Source: Ulota crispa (lineage: Eukaryota > Streptophyta > Bryopsida > Orthotrichales > Orthotrichaceae). Taken from it: a stretch of DNA of 64,000 nucleotides. The notes beneath the pieces are model-generated. The model ran no database searches. It was not told the origin of the DNA and saw only the letters and a list, made by a program, of their open reading frames with translations. The position numbers and the translations under genes are program-made. The stretch spans positions 31,786,358 through 31,850,357 of the forward strand of contig OY987244.1 of the NCBI GenBank assembly GCA_963920765.1, read 5' to 3'. Of this stretch, positions 1 through 12,604 are shown piece by piece (positions within the stretch are counted from its first letter, which is position 1; each line of letters starts with the position of its first letter).

Positions 1-719
1 GCTATGTGAGATTGACAAGAGCACCGACGATGGAACAAGCCCCGAGCACCGTGGTCAGCAGGAGAGCTTCTACAAGAATAGATGCACAGTAGAGCAAGCA
101 AAACCTGCTGCAGCAAAGAGAATGATCATACTGAAGCCGTTTAAATCTAGGAAAATACTACTGCAGCAAAGAGAATGGTGCGCTACACAAGCGATTCTGA
201 AGTACTTCCTCTCTCATCGAAGAAATGCAAGGTTAGGGAGAGTAGTGGACGTAGTAGACAAAGCCAGAGGAAGGAGCAGGTTTAGAGGAGAGAGAACCTG
301 CAAATGATGGAGCAAAAGACACGATTTAGGATTTGCCCACGTGCAGCCTTGTAACCCAAGGTTGATGCCCTTGACTGCCGTGAGCCTACAATTCAACATG
401 AAATCCACACACTCTAGGGACAGTGACACTCTAAATTTGAGCATGAGAGAGGTCATGCTCATGGGATCAAGGTGAAGTCCTAAAGGTTTTGGATATCTTC
501 CCTCACATCCTTCTAGACATAAATCATTACCTATAATCACTAGGTCATGCCAGCCTCACTAGAAAAAAAGGAGGTGTTTAATGAAACTTGGAATGGATTC
601 TAGTAATGCATGAATAACTACTACAGTGTAACAAGTACACATTAAACAACAATAAGACATAGTTACACCCCATATATGTGGTTGCCGCCTAGAACTCACA
701 CGTACATGCAGGAGCTCTC
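1..719. other. no supported gene
   Basis: Short overlapping ORFs on both strands (longest 108 codons on the minus strand, 214-540) show no motif I recognise. The stretch lies downstream of the minus-strand transposase-like gene and may be its 3' flank. Confidence 0.4.
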
Positions 720-3700
720 TCAACTGGATTTCTCAACAAATTTATCAAGAGAACGTCCATCAACATGGTCAAGCTCAAAAGCGTCATTCTCACCATCAAA
801 TGACATTGTTACCGTACAAATGATGGAATCAATGTCCACCCAAATAGAATCTGAATGGTCATATTTGAATTTGAGGAATCCAGGGATTCTTCTAAAATAA
901 TTGAGATAGACCATGAACCCAAATGAAACATTACCATTTCTCTTACCCTTGTTTACATCTCGGTTTAGGAGGTCAATTGGTTGGTTACAATTCCGCCACC
1001 TTGTTCCCACTTTCCTTCTCATTTTTTGCACTCGCCCTACACACCATGTATCTTGGTCCATTCTAGTAAGAACAGAAGTACTCTGTAGATTCTTTGATGG
1101 TCTTCCTTTGGAGCGCTTCCCAGTGGCTGCAACTGAAGGACGGGTACATGTTGCACTTCTCTGCATGAAAGAAACGCCACAATCCATCCCTAATCCTAAT
1201 AGCATTGTCTCTATAGATGTGAAGCCTTTATGTAATCATCTGAATTATTAAAGTAGATTGAATTCTTTACTTTTGTAAGTCTATCTTTTGAAAGGAACGG
1301 ATTTGCATTCAATTGTGACACTAGTGTAGACTTGTAGATGTTATGACTATCATATTAGACAAAGGGAATTACCTTCTCGTTGGGAACAGCGGTCCTTACC
1401 TGAGTGTCCTCCGAATGCAGTATATCCAAGACGGCATCTGCAGTCTTTGCTTCGAGCGAAGGTAGGGATTAAATCTTGTCATTGACGATCTCCTCTTCAC
1501 CTTTTGCGGTGGTCGGTGGGTCCAAGCCGGAACCTTCTGAAGGAATCAACTCTAGTTCTTCTTAGAGAACCTCAGCATTGCTGTCTTCTCCCCTAACTGG
1601 TGCTGCCAATGGAACATAAGCAAACAAATGTGGGTCATCCCTTTCGGCCATCCACAGTGAGCTGAACCAGGTTCCTTCAGGTTCTTGTGATAGAGGGGCC
1701 ATATTTAGTAAGGTCAAAAGCCTTTGTGCCTCTTGAAGGCCTTCCTGCAGGGTGCATACAACATCGGCTGGTGTGGATATTGCATTGTAATCAGCCAGAT
1801 TGTAGGGGATTTCATATTGAAGCAACGGGTGTAAGTCAACCCAAACATTTTTCATCTTGTTGTGGACTTTCCCAAACTTTAGTCCACCTTCCCTATACTC
1901 ATTTGCCATTAAACGATTTAGGGTATTTGCTATGTTTACAAGTTGGTGGAAGTCATATGCCCTTTCGTGGCCTTCCATGCCACCAATTTTAGAGAAAAAT
2001 ATCTCACAAGCGTCGCTTCCGGTCAAATGTAGGGGAACAGCTAGAGTTGGGTACTTATCCCTGAAATGACAGATTAGCAAGACCACAAAATGGCAAGACA
2101 TCTGAACATCAAAGAAGCATTGGTGAAAGACAAAATTAATAGCAACCAATAGTGATTTTGAGTTTCCACCAATAGCGTGATTTTTGTATCTAAACTAGAG
2201 CCTCCATATTCGGAAGAAAAAAGAGACCTTGGCCACTAAAACAATCCTAGCCCTCAAATTCAACCTAGGTGACAAAAAAATATCAATGTAGTTGGCACAA
2301 ACCTCAAGATAAAGTTCTATCCCGAGGGTGCGCTCCTGATGCACCTTGTGTGATGTCCGTATCTTTGCTAGGCACTCTCTTGTTTTTTTTTGGCATATTC
2401 TCTGTGCGGAGGCCCAGTTCTGCTGATCCTTCCTATTCGTATCTTCTAGCTTTAGGCCATGCTGACCTAAACTGAACTTGTTATAAACCAATCCAATATG
2501 AATTAGGCTTACCACATTTGAACCTAGCTGTGGAGTTTGCACAAGTAAATCCATTGGGTTAATTAGCTTTTTCCTGTTGTGGATGAAGTCTTGATCGTGT
2601 AGACCACATGCATTATTCTTAGCATCCAATTTTGCTGTGAACACCCATCTATGCCACCCCATTGCGTTGCCCATTAGAACCTTTATACTCCTCCAGCATG
2701 AGTTGTCTCCGCCTTGAATCCCCATCACTTGCGTGACCTAGAATCGGCCCAACCACGTCCCTGCAATTGCTGTCCCACAAATCTTGAATTTGGCCCCACT
2801 GACTTTTCACTCACTGTAAATCAAACGAGTTACAGGTACAATTAACACACAAAACTAGTTGTGGCAGCTTATCGTGAAGTAGGCTCACCATCACCACTCT
2901 AACAAAACCTCCAACCTTATTAGAACGGAAGGCCTCAACAATTGTATTGTATCCATTCTCCCTAGTCCCCACAATAGGTTTAAAGTAAGATTCACAAACT
3001 TTATTTTTGAGTGGACTACAGAAACCAGCAAGCGTGTCGAACCTTTCATCATAAGAAACCCTAGATCTTACCTTGGTCTCATCCTCGGCTAGTATTACAG
3101 GTACCGGCCCCTCAATCCCGTGAGCAATTTTAGCATCCCTATAAATTTCTGCAATGTTTTGATAGATTTCTTTGTGCTCACCTAGGATATGCTGGATTCC
3201 TTTTTTATTATCTCTTTTAACAATGCTATAACTTGGGCCCTCATAATTTAGGGCAAATAGATCGCACATCCTGCGCCCTCCATACACCTTTATGGTTTGA
3301 CCAAGTGCCTTGGAATTATCGGAAAACCTAGAACCTCCTTTCTTTTGATTGAGCTTAGCAGCAACATCCTGCATAAATTCCCACAAAGCTGGCCTTCCTC
3401 CAAACGCCTCACATCGATGCGCACTAAGAATATCTCTACAAAATTTGAAGAGATTGTGCTCACTAGAAGAAGTAAGAGCAGACTCTTTTAAGGTTGGCCG
3501 TTTGACTTTAAGCTGGGCAATCCTCACCTTTGTTGCCCAATGGTACAAGCGCTCCATTCTTAGCTTTTTAGATATTACTCTACTATGCGCAGTAAGTTCC
3601 GGCAAAGACAGGTACCCAATTCTCCTTCCACCCTTAGTCGTTCTTGCCCCTAAAAAACGAAGGGCAAGAACGACTAAGTATCCTCCCTAACCACCCTTAG

Positions 3701-5184
3701 CCGGAAGTCTGTTTGCAGCGGAACTGAGCAACACATACTACAAGTTAAATTAGGCCACGACAAGTTAGTCATTGAAACCCTATAGCAATTACAGTGCTTG
3801 AAAGTTCTAGCAATTACCATAGCTTCACCATCTACCTGCACAACTTCTTGGATCCAAGGTTTAGCATACCAACTTTGACCCAGCTTGGCATCCAAGAAGA
3901 GGCCCTGTACTTCATAAGATTTTCTCCCATATATAGTACGAGGACCTCTAAAGCCCCAACACATTAGCATTTTGCAATCGCTGCGATCTAAACTCAAAGA
4001 AGAATGTACTTGCTGCCTATGGCTGAAGAAAAAATGTAGCAATCTCTGATTTGTTTGTGAACTATCTCCCAAAGCCTTTGTGGGCCGTCCCCTACATCCC
4101 GAAAGTATTGTAGTGCCTTTAGGGTTTTGGATCTACAGCATTTTCTCTATGTGCCTGCTGCCCACTGCGTGGTTCATCAAATTTGCCTCCAAGTTCTTTT
4201 TGGGAGGACACAAACTGTAAATGTCGTTGTAGGTGAAACACTTGGTTTTCCACCAGAAACTCTTTAATTTGGTGCAATTGGGGTCCCCTCCAAGCAATTG
4301 GAAAGTCTCTTGAGTAGGATCAATGGAATTGTTCACCAACTTCAAGATCTTGACACCTTCAAGCACTAGCTGCTTCTGATCTTCATTTGTCAAAATTACA
4401 GTTTTTTTACCCTTTGCTATTGATTGGGGGTGATTGCACAAATCTACACCTTCCTAGAGCACCAACTACGAATGTGTTGGTTGCTCATTATGTGACTTTT
4501 TTTGAAATTCAAGAACAAGTTCAAAACCCTGTCTCTACTGTGTTGTCCATCAATCTCTCCAAACCCCTTCTTGCACTCAAGGCAGTACAAAATTACAATT
4601 GCTTTATCGTCCTGGTCGTACGATTTGAGCCCCACTCATGATCCTCCAACGATACCTCCTTCAATGCAACCCTAAGTTTGTTTTTTCCCCCTTCCAATAC
4701 ATGGATAAGACTTCAACAGGTAAAAGTTGTGACTAGAACAGGCTGTCTTCGGAGGATGCACTGATTCTGGAACATGAGGGTGGATCAGTGGCAATGTCGT
4801 TGCTGCCACTATTCAACGGAGGGAAATCGTGCTCTTCAATGTCCGTATTAGTGTTTTGTAGACTGTACACAATAGGACTATCCTCAACAGGCTCTTCTCC
4901 TGCTGTGCGTGGACGCTTGTGGGGCAAATCCGCCAAGTCCTCGTCCAAAGCAGGGATCATGAAGACGGAGGTATCAATGTCATTCAGTGCCTCTAATGTA
5001 ATTGCTACTCGGCAAACCTCCTCAGGATCCCAATACTGATAAGCAAATTTGATGACGCTTTTTTCTTCCAATCGAACCCTTAAGCCTCTAATGTTTCTCC
5101 GTCAATGGCTTTCATTGTGCCAATGCACTTAGCAATTGCACTCTCATCAACCAACATGTAAAGCTTGATCTTCTTCATTGCCAT
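720..5184 (-). pseudogene. decayed multi-block gene with DDE-transposase-like core
   Basis: Read on the minus strand from an ATG at 5184-5182. The N-terminal block starts MAMKKIKLYMLVDE and continues to a WDPEEVCR motif; the two parts are in different frames, so one base is lost or gained near 5090. A Cys/His-rich block at 4635-4133 (CLECKKGF...HIRSWC, then a CNH motif) needs another one-base shift near 4447. The central block (3605-2811) carries ILAEDETKVRSR, and at about 2720 a GHASDGDSRRR motif follows. Later blocks read NPMDLLVQTPQLG, QNWASAQRIC, YIDIFLSP (2728-2195), LTGSDACEIFFSKIGG (2149-1562) and a basic linker with FKYDHSDSIWVDIDSIICTV (1205-720). The acidic residues in EDET, SDGD and SDACE are spaced like a DDE/D transposase catalytic core. 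That is an inference: I cannot name the superfamily. Some frame changes may be introns, but the two one-base shifts point to decay. It could instead be a host gene family derived from a transposase. Confidence 0.5.
3633..3678. repeat. perfect 17-bp-arm hairpin
   Basis: Arms 3633-3649 and 3662-3678 are exact reverse complements (CTTAGTCGTTCTTGCCC) around a 12-base loop. It sits between two coding blocks of the minus-strand transposase-like gene, perhaps in an intron. Confidence 0.8.
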
Positions 5185-6590
5185 AGTAAGGCTTCTCCCT
5201 TGAAATGCAACCATAAAGCATTAGAGTAGAAGAAACTCTAAAACCATGAAACCCTGATATGAACAAAAAATGAGCAAGTAAATCAAAAGTATGCTAAGAA
5301 ACCCTATCAATGAGCTTCAAACCCTAACTAAGAAGCCCGAACATTGAATTGAAAACAAGGCAATGCATGAGTTTTTAACTCACCCTAAACTTTAGAAGAG
5401 GGTAACCCTGAAGAAAGAAACCGCTTAGTAATGCAACATCGCCTTTATTCAAAACCCTAAAAACTGCTAAGTGAATTTATTTGCCACCTTAAAAACCTGC
5501 AACCTGCAATAGATACCCTAAACACCCAAGAGACCGTCAAGTGCTTCATAGTCTCATACAAACGTGAAGAGAAACCTGAATCCAGACCACATCTTCTAGC
5601 AATAAAACACACACAGCACAATTCCTCAACAATGTAAAACTGAAAACAAGGAATCAGCGGAATGAGGGATGCGCATGGCAATTTTGGTAAAGCTTGTGAA
5701 TTTTGAGAGAACACTAAACCAAAAAACTTGATTTCTACCACGCTTGTTAACCCGCCGTAACTTGTCTAGTATGCGCGGCATCACACAACCATAGTCACAC
5801 TGCGCGCTATCTTCAAGGAGCACGTTGCAAGTAAACACATTCCGGAGGAAGAGTAGTAGTGATAGCAGATCCAAACCACAACTTGCCAATTACTCGCATC
5901 CGATGAATTCAAGGAACATCAAGAATTTAGGTTACGGCAACCTCGTAGTTCAATGCATGGGGTGCTGAGTTCAAAGAAATTTCACACGCATTACAGGATC
6001 CGAAGAGCCTCAATACTAGCAACGGCAGTAATGTCAAGCGCGGGAGGGGAATCCAAGAGAGAAGTTACCAATAAAACCTGCTGTTGCTGTTGTTTCTAGC
6101 AAGCTTAACCCTCAAGCTCTAAACTAAACAATGCGAAGCTGCCACGTACCCCTATGCAAATCCTATATCCTTGACTTTTTCATCCACTGCCTTTACAACT
6201 TGTACAGAAATCGAAAAATTGTTCATTCACACTAGTCATACACTTATGATAATACTCATCTTGCTAGGGATTTTAAAGGGAACCCTATTTTTCATACCCT
6301 ACTTTTTTCTAAAAATAAATAAATTGGAGATATTTTTCACTACCCTATTTTATATATAATGCAACAATAGAGATATGTTTAATGCTATGATATATCTAAA
6401 ACAAATACAAAATCTATGTCCATTGAATTAAATGGACCCTATTTTTTCATCTCACCTAGTTTTCTAAAATTTGGGGAGTGACCCCCCCCAAGGAATTTGT
6501 ATTGTTTTGCTTCAAATAAAAGTGTTACAATTGATCAAAATGCTAGCATTTTTTTCACTTTCTAGCAAATTCTGAAATCCTTCAAAATAC
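5185..6590. other. 5' flank of transposase-like gene; no gene seen
   Basis: Between 5240 and 5520 the plus strand carries several AAACCCT/ACCCTAA motifs, i.e. AGGGTTT on the gene's strand, which resemble plant telo-boxes found near transcription starts. The rest is AT-rich with short ORFs only. Confidence 0.4.
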
Positions 6591-6599
6591 CACGGGCGT

Positions 6600-6876
6600 T
6601 GAGGGGTTACAAAGGTTACGATTGAACAATGTCTAGTGGAAAAGCTTATTTAGGAAGTAAATTGTTACTTTTACCCTTGTTTATAAAAAAAGGCTACGCC
6701 TTTCACTGAGCATTGTTCAATTGTAACCTCCTTTATAGTTCTAATCTAAATCAAGGTATCTAAATCTAAATTTGAATTCAAATTTTCCAAATTCAACTTG
6801 TTGATGATGAATATCTAAAATTCACCCCAACCCTCGGCGTGCTTATGTCAAACCCCGGGGGTGAACATATCAATTC
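6600..6876. mobile_element. truncated copy of the hAT-like palindromic MITE
   Basis: The right part (about 6719-6876, ending ...CATATCAATTC) matches the right arm of the complete element at 25222-25618, including the shared TTTTCCAAATTCAACTTG tract and a CCCCGGG near the end. An inverted pair (ATTGAACAATG / CATTGTTCAAT) marks the inner arms. The outer left arm is missing. Confidence 0.55.
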
Positions 6877-7258
6877 TTTTTTTTAATAACATTTTCTTCC
6901 CTTTTTAGTGCAAATCAAACACAATTTCTGCTAATTGTAAAACAAGCAAAGTTTGGAGTCTCAAAGTCCCAAAGTTAGCATTTGATTTTTGTTTTTGTTA
7001 GGGTAGAGTGACCCGCACCCTCAGAATGCACGCAGGTAAGGAAATTTTGACTAAATTGGAAAGAATGAATGGTATGTGGAAGTTCATCCAAAAAATTATT
7101 AATAAAAGCTACTTTCATCCAAAATATAGAAAATTAGATATGTGCTCAAGGTGGGTTTTGGTAATTTCATTCATTTTTCACTCAATTTTTTTAGTATAAT
7201 GGTAACTAGAGGACTTTTGAAGTAAGATTTAGACAAAAATTTGGGCTTGCCTTCATGC

Positions 7259-7293
7259 TTGGGGTGAATTTGGGGTGAATTTGGGGTGAACTA
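7259..7293. repeat. short tandem repeat, 12-bp unit
   Basis: About three copies of GGGGTGAATTTG in tandem. Confidence 0.7.
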
Positions 7294-7474
7294 CTCCCCT
7301 CATTGGCCCCTATCTAGATGAATGGGGCCTCGAGAATCTGTCCACCGCAAATCCATATTTTTAGGGCAAGGTGGAAAAGTTCTGACTTTTTCAAGCAAAA
7401 AGAAAAAGTAATAATTCATCTTCCATTTTTGTAGTGTTCAATTATATCCTCCTCCAAAGTTTTGGAAGAATTAA

Positions 7475-8419
7475 CCCCTAAAGGCCCAAGTGGTCCCTCG
7501 AGGGCCAAGTGGGATTTTGGGCATGTATCTATAGCTAAACTACTTTATGTGATTTTTTGAGACTTTTATTGAAGTTGGGGAATTCAAAGATCTATGTGAG
7601 CATCTAAGTTTTTCTTCATTCCAACATTTATTGAAGAAGTTATGCATGAATAATTGAAAAATAGGGGAGAAGTGGGCAACCCGAAAAAAAATGCGTTTTT
7701 ATTAAATATAATTTTGAAACTGGTTCTTTAAATTTTTATGTACGTGGGAAGTTTTGGATCATTCAATTCTGATTGATGAGATGAAAGTTATGAGAAGTTT
7801 TAGTTTGCGGGTAGGTGTGGGACTCCCAAACCTCCATTTCTTTTGCCCCTTGTAAAATTTGGTGCTTTACTTTTTTGAGCCCTTTGTGTATTTTTTTTTT
7901 ACTTTATTTTTTCCCAAGTTGTAGTAGACTAAGATTCCTTGGTTTTCACCATTTGGATCAAAGTAATTTAGATTTCTCAATTTTACATAAATCTTCCAAT
8001 TTTGTCTAGTGTATATGCAAATTTCATGACCTAACGGCATTGCAAGATTTTACGAAGTATGATTTACACCTCCGATTCATTTGAAAATTCTCCCACACAT
8101 ACCTAAGTTGGTCTTCAACATGGGAAAAAAAAAACCTTTGTTTTGCGTGGAGCAATTTTTTTGATATAGGAATGGTCAAAATCTTCTAAAGTTTTTGGGT
8201 AGCAGAGAAAAAAACTTTTTTTTTCACTTTAGATGTCAATATCTCACTCCTCTACATCTAGAATGAATTGATTTTTTCCCACAAGTACCTCCCATAGTCT
8301 AGGGCAAGATCTTGCGGTTGGATTTCTGAAAAAACTTTTTTCCTACCATTCTACTTATTCCCCCAAAAGTGGCAATTTTCAATGACTTTCATAGGAAAAA
8401 GGGCTTGAACCTATAGGGG
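7475..8419. mobile_element. TTAA element, family A copy 1 (non-autonomous piggyBac-like)
   Basis: Flanked by TTAA at 7471-7474 and 8420-8423. The left end reads CCCCTAAAGGCCCAAG; the right end in reverse complement reads CCCCTATAGGTTCAAG. A GGTCCCTCGAGGGCC palindrome (7492-7506) lies just inside the left end. Length is 945 bp with no coding capacity. The inside matches 33105-34041 in the same orientation and 14491-15417 inverted, through a tract near 7750-7810 (GGAAG.TTTGGATCATTCAATT, GATGAGATGAAAG, TTTGCGGG). Confidence 0.8.
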
Positions 8420-8599
8420 TTAATGTCATTGAATCCAAATGCAAAGTCAAAATTTCCAAATTCAATCTCTTGATGATAAATTTCCAAACTCTTAAAAAGG
8501 TTAAAAAATGGAACTTTTCACCAGACCCCACAAACTTGTAAAACAATTGACTGAGCTCCTAACCCCATTCATCTAGGAAAAGAGCAATGAGGCAATGAG

Positions 8600-8851
8600 G
8601 AGGTCAGTTCACCCTGGCCGGCTTTCATGGCTTCATCCCGCGAGTTCGTCGTCTCAGGCAACGGATCACGGATGGCGATTGGCAACGCTTGCGAGACAAC
8701 CAGCGACCTGACGGAGGCTTGGTTTTATTGCAGAGGCGTTGTTGTGGGGCCAAGGTTGAATAGTTTGCAATTTTTACAAATAAGTGGAAAAAGTAATAAT
8801 GTGCCTCTATTTTGGCATTGTTCAGTTGTATCATCCAGGATTCTAGACCAA
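8600..8851. other. GC-richer patch with overlapping ORFs, unassigned
   Basis: Base composition rises relative to the neighbours. A plus ORF (8627-8893) and a minus ORF (8834-8625) overlap. Neither shows a known motif, and the plus ORF runs into the next mobile element, so I do not call a gene. It may be a captured or decayed fragment. Confidence 0.3.
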
Positions 8852-9650
8852 GGGGCGGTTCACACTACATCCCACGTGCCACGTCCCTTCTAAGGTATGT
8901 ACACCCAGAAGTGACTCTTACCTTAGATATGGTAATTGGGAGGGTCATTTGAGAATCTAATGGCATGTGCTTGTTAGGAAATGAGTATAGGTTCAAGCAA
9001 AATTGTTTTCGGAATTTTTTGAGATTGTTAAAATAAATTATGAATTGTTGAAGGTAACTCCCTAGATTGACCTATTGTGGACACTAGACTCCTAAAAAAG
9101 CAAAAACAAATAAACCATGTCATGACAACAAAAAGATCATGTCACACTCAATCATAAACCGCCACCTACACAATTTCTGTTTCCTTATGTCAACTTGCAT
9201 GTCTAATTTGGGTACATGTGTGTCTTGTTTGGGTGCAAAAGTGCTACTTTTAGGTTTAATTTTAGATGTCACTAAACGGCTGGTGTCACTGATGGGTGTA
9301 CATACCTTATGTCAATCCCATAGCCACACCATATCTCAACTTGCATGGGTTATTAAAAGCAAATAGTAGTTCTAAAGAAAGACATAAACATTACATGCAA
9401 AAATATTGATGGAACTAGTCTTGGGTTGAAAGTTTGCTCTAGCACAATGGTCAACCCAAATCTCAAATCTTGAGTGAAGTCCTATCTTTTGTGACAACAA
9501 AACTTCCAAAAAGTGTTGCCATGTAAAAACAATTGGGATGTGAGATTTGGAACATAATGTGAACTGCTAAATCCCAACTTTTGGCTCTACACCAATAAGA
9601 TTCTCAAATTTCAGTGACACTTGGGACATGGGATATAGTGTGAACCAGCC
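8852..9650. mobile_element. Tourist/Harbinger-like MITE, GGGGCGGTT end
   Basis: The left end GGGGCGGTTCACACTACATC and the right end (reverse complement GGCTGGTTCACACTATATC) form an imperfect terminal inverted repeat. Flanks are CAA and TTA, so the expected 3-bp duplication is not clean. The ends resemble the element at 15613-15924. No ORF of note. Confidence 0.5.
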
Positions 9651-10292
9651 TTAAAACAGGATCTTTGAATCCAAATGCTAATTCAAAATTTCAATCCCTG
9701 ATATTAAGTACCTAAACTCTTAGGGCCATATTCCATTGGTGCCTGGAGGGGTCCAGGCCTGGATGTCCAACCTCCAGGTCCTACAAAAATTGACTACAGA
9801 ATTGGATCTTCTGGACAGTTGACTGGAGGCTGCTTTCAAAAATGTACACAATGTGAGAATTTCAGAGTTTTTTTATTCGCGGCCCGTGGGCGGATGTCCG
9901 GTCCAGATTCGGTCCCCAATGGAATCCGGCTCTTACATTTCTCTGGCGGATGAAGAAATCGAGCTTTCCCACCCTGGCCCCACATCGACATCTGAGCAGT
10001 AAACCGAGCCCCCGGCGGAGCTGTTTTTAGAGCAATTTGGCGGTCAGCGCCGAATGTTTGCAGCATTCCCCTCGATATCATCGGTGGTCTGACCCAGCGT
10101 TTGAGGCATTTCTTGTTTATTTTTCATTTGTCTAGCGACACGCACTCTACAAAGCATGCAGGTAAGGAGAATTTTCAATTCTAAAATTTTAGTAAACAGA
10201 AAGATGCTAGAATCATCCAATCCATATATATAAGTTAGTCGGCGTGATGCCTAGTCTCGCCATGAAGGGTCTTAAGAAAGAAGAGTTCACCA
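9651..10292. other. no supported gene; GC-rich fragment
   Basis: A GC-rich segment around 9850-10090 holds a minus ORF (10081-9836) with no recognisable domain. Near 10131 is a copy of a dispersed motif, ACACGCACTCTACAAAGCAT followed by GCAGGTAAGG, that also occurs near 7008 and 24847. Confidence 0.3.
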
Positions 10293-10372
10293 TTAACCCC
10301 TAAATGCCCAAGGCCTTTCTGAACTTCTTGGCATTTTCAGGAAAGTGAACAATCAACCAATCTTTTTGTTAG

Positions 10373-11293
10373 CCCCTAAAGGACCATGGCCTTAATTCTG
10401 TCAAAAGACACTCAAAACTGTCACCTCTATGGCAAAGAGTAAAAAAGTTTGAAAATTAGGCATTTTGCATATGTGACCATAGGATCTTGTACTAGACTAC
10501 TATAAGAATATGTGGTACAAAACTCAAAAACTTTAACCACACAAATTGGAAGATATGTGCATTTAAAGTGTAAAAAAGAACTTTTTTTGCACCTTGCTTG
10601 ACTAGATTTTTTATTTTTGAACATTTTTGACTTAAAATTTTTGCACCATAGAGTTTGGAATTCTATTTTTGCATGGTGGGAAGTTGAGTTGGGAATCTTG
10701 GGAAATTTTTCTTAAAAGAAAAACTTAATTTTCATTCTTTAAAAAAACATTAGGTAGAAGAAGGTATGAGATTGAACAAAAACTTAAATTGTTAACAACC
10801 TTGGACTGGAATTGAAATGCAATAATCCCAATGGTGGTATTGTTCTAGAAAGCAAACTTCACCCTCTCCAACAGTTTTTTTTGAACAAATGTTAAATCTG
10901 AATTCAAAAATGAAGTTTACAAGTTATTTTTTCAAGAAGATGCTTAAGTTGCCCAAAAAGAAGATTGTCCATAACTTTCTCATAACTAGTCCAAATGGAA
11001 TGAATCAAAGCTTCAGATGTACACAAAGATATAATCTATAAGAAAAGAAAATTAAATTTTTTTTTCAAGTTTTTATAAGAATTTCTTTTGCTGCCCCTAG
11101 TCCCCAAATTTGTGCTTATTTGGGCATAACTTTTGCTCCCTGGCATCAATTGGAATAAAAATTAGATTCCCCAAAAGCTAATGTATTTTTCTATTTTCAA
11201 AAAAAGTTTCAAAAAATTAAGACAAAAATTGAAGCTGTAGGTACCTGCCCAAAATCCCATTTGTCCCCCGAAGGGACAATGGTCCTTTAGGGG
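10373..11293. mobile_element. TTAA element, family B copy 1, nested in family C
   Basis: Left flank TTAG (10369-10372, a one-base variant of TTAA), right flank TTAA (11294-11297). Ends are CCCCTAAAGGACCATGG and, in reverse complement, CCCCTAAAGGACCATTG. A TGTCCCCCGAAGGGACA hairpin (11262-11278) lies just inside the right end. At 921 bp it closely matches 18688-19606 along its whole length and in the same orientation. Non-coding. Confidence 0.85.
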
Positions 11294-11460
11294 TTAAAGG
11301 CTTGGGTGGCCAATTTGGCCAATTTAAAGGCTGTTTATTTTGGCAAAATCTGCCCTTCTATAGATACTGCATCACATTTGTATAATGTATTGTATTTATA
11401 TGCTGTATCGTAATTGTATACTCTGTACTGCTAGTAGAATCCGCCCCCGAACCTTTAACG

Positions 11461-11567
11461 CTAGATAACGGGCTGGTTATAGCCAATTCCGCATTCCGGT
11501 TTGGCTAGCTGGCTTGCCCGCGGCCTCACTAGAATGCAGAATTGGCTGTAACCAGCCCGTCATCTAG
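11461..11567. mobile_element. foldback mini-element
   Basis: 36-bp arms (11461-11496 and 11532-11567) match as reverse complements at 33 of 36 positions. They begin CTAGATAACGGGCTGG and end CCAGCCCGTCATCTAG, and enclose a 35-base loop. No clear target duplication. It is absent from the sister family C copy, so it is an insertion. Confidence 0.65.
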
Positions 11568-12147
11568 TACATAAATCTCATCAAGTTTTTTTTAACTATA
11601 ACCATACAAATTTAAACTTGACATGTTAGAGATTACATGAAAAAAGAAAACATAACAATATCACTTATAGTTTGAAAGATTATAACGTTTGAACATGAGG
11701 AAGTTAAAACTGCAAAAGTGATTTGAAGTTTTTTAATCCTCATTTCACATGTCAAATCTAAAAAGTTGGTCATCAAAAAAATATGAGGTTTAAGGTCATT
11801 ACATGTTTAACTTTAGTCAGTTTATAGTTTTCAAAATCTACTCCTATATATTTTTTAAATGGATTTCTAATGCAGATTTTTCTCCAAGCTCTAGTGTATT
11901 TGAGGCTCATTTTCAAGATCTTCCAACACTAGAAAACTCAAGATTGCAATGGACACCCTTGTACAAAGTCTTGAGTAGAAAAATCATCAATATTCATTTT
12001 TTAAATCAGATTTTTGATGTTGAAAATAAACTTCAAAACAAACTGATATTCAAAAAAAATACCAAAAATAGTTACTTGATAAGGTTTTATTACTCTTCAA
12101 AGTTTTGCAAACACCAAAATTGGGTGCCTTGGGCATTTAGGGGTTAA

Positions 12148-12604
12148 AACAATTGCTGATGTGATTACCAATCTTCTAATTTCAGGTAGGTTGGGTTTAA
12201 GAGGGTGTTTTTATTGCCGAAAATATGCAACTGCTTCTACAACATGTTTGTTGTGGAGCACGCTACATTTCACGTTGAACACAATGATTTTTAACGCCTT
12301 GTTGTGGGACTAGGTTGAACGACCATCACTGTTTCACATACATGGGCAAAGTTAAGAATCTATCATCTTATTCCCTTCCCAGGATCGCGTTTTTTGGCAT
12401 GCAAAGAGCCGAAGCTTTTCACCTTGGCCGCACCAGCAAGGTGTCAAACTTGTTAAGTCGAGGGTGAGCTTTCATGCTCTCCTTTAGTCACCTCAAGAGA
12501 GCTTGCTTCCACTACGCCAGCAATGAACAAACTGATTCAAAATACAACCGAGTTCAATCTGTTGAACGGGTTTTTTCATCCAATTTTCAATAACAGTAAT
12601 ATAG
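12148..12604. other. no supported gene
   Basis: A segment near 12240-12330 (GTTGTGGGACTAGGTTGAA) resembles 8726-8760 and marks another diverged dispersed repeat. No coding signal. Confidence 0.35.

Larger units (their letters stand above)
10297..12143. mobile_element. TTAA element, family C copy 1, with nested insertions
   Basis: Flanked by TTAA at 10293-10296 and 12144-12147. Ends are CCCCTAAATGCCCAAGGC (left) and GCCTTGGGCATTTAGGGG (right), an 18-bp perfect inverted repeat. The interior matches the inverted copy at 12979-13613, for example the CTCATCAAGTTTTTT tract near 11580. It is interrupted by the family B element at 10373-11293 and by a foldback at 11461-11567. The stretch 11298-11460 is not in the other copy and may be a third insertion. 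Confidence 0.75.
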
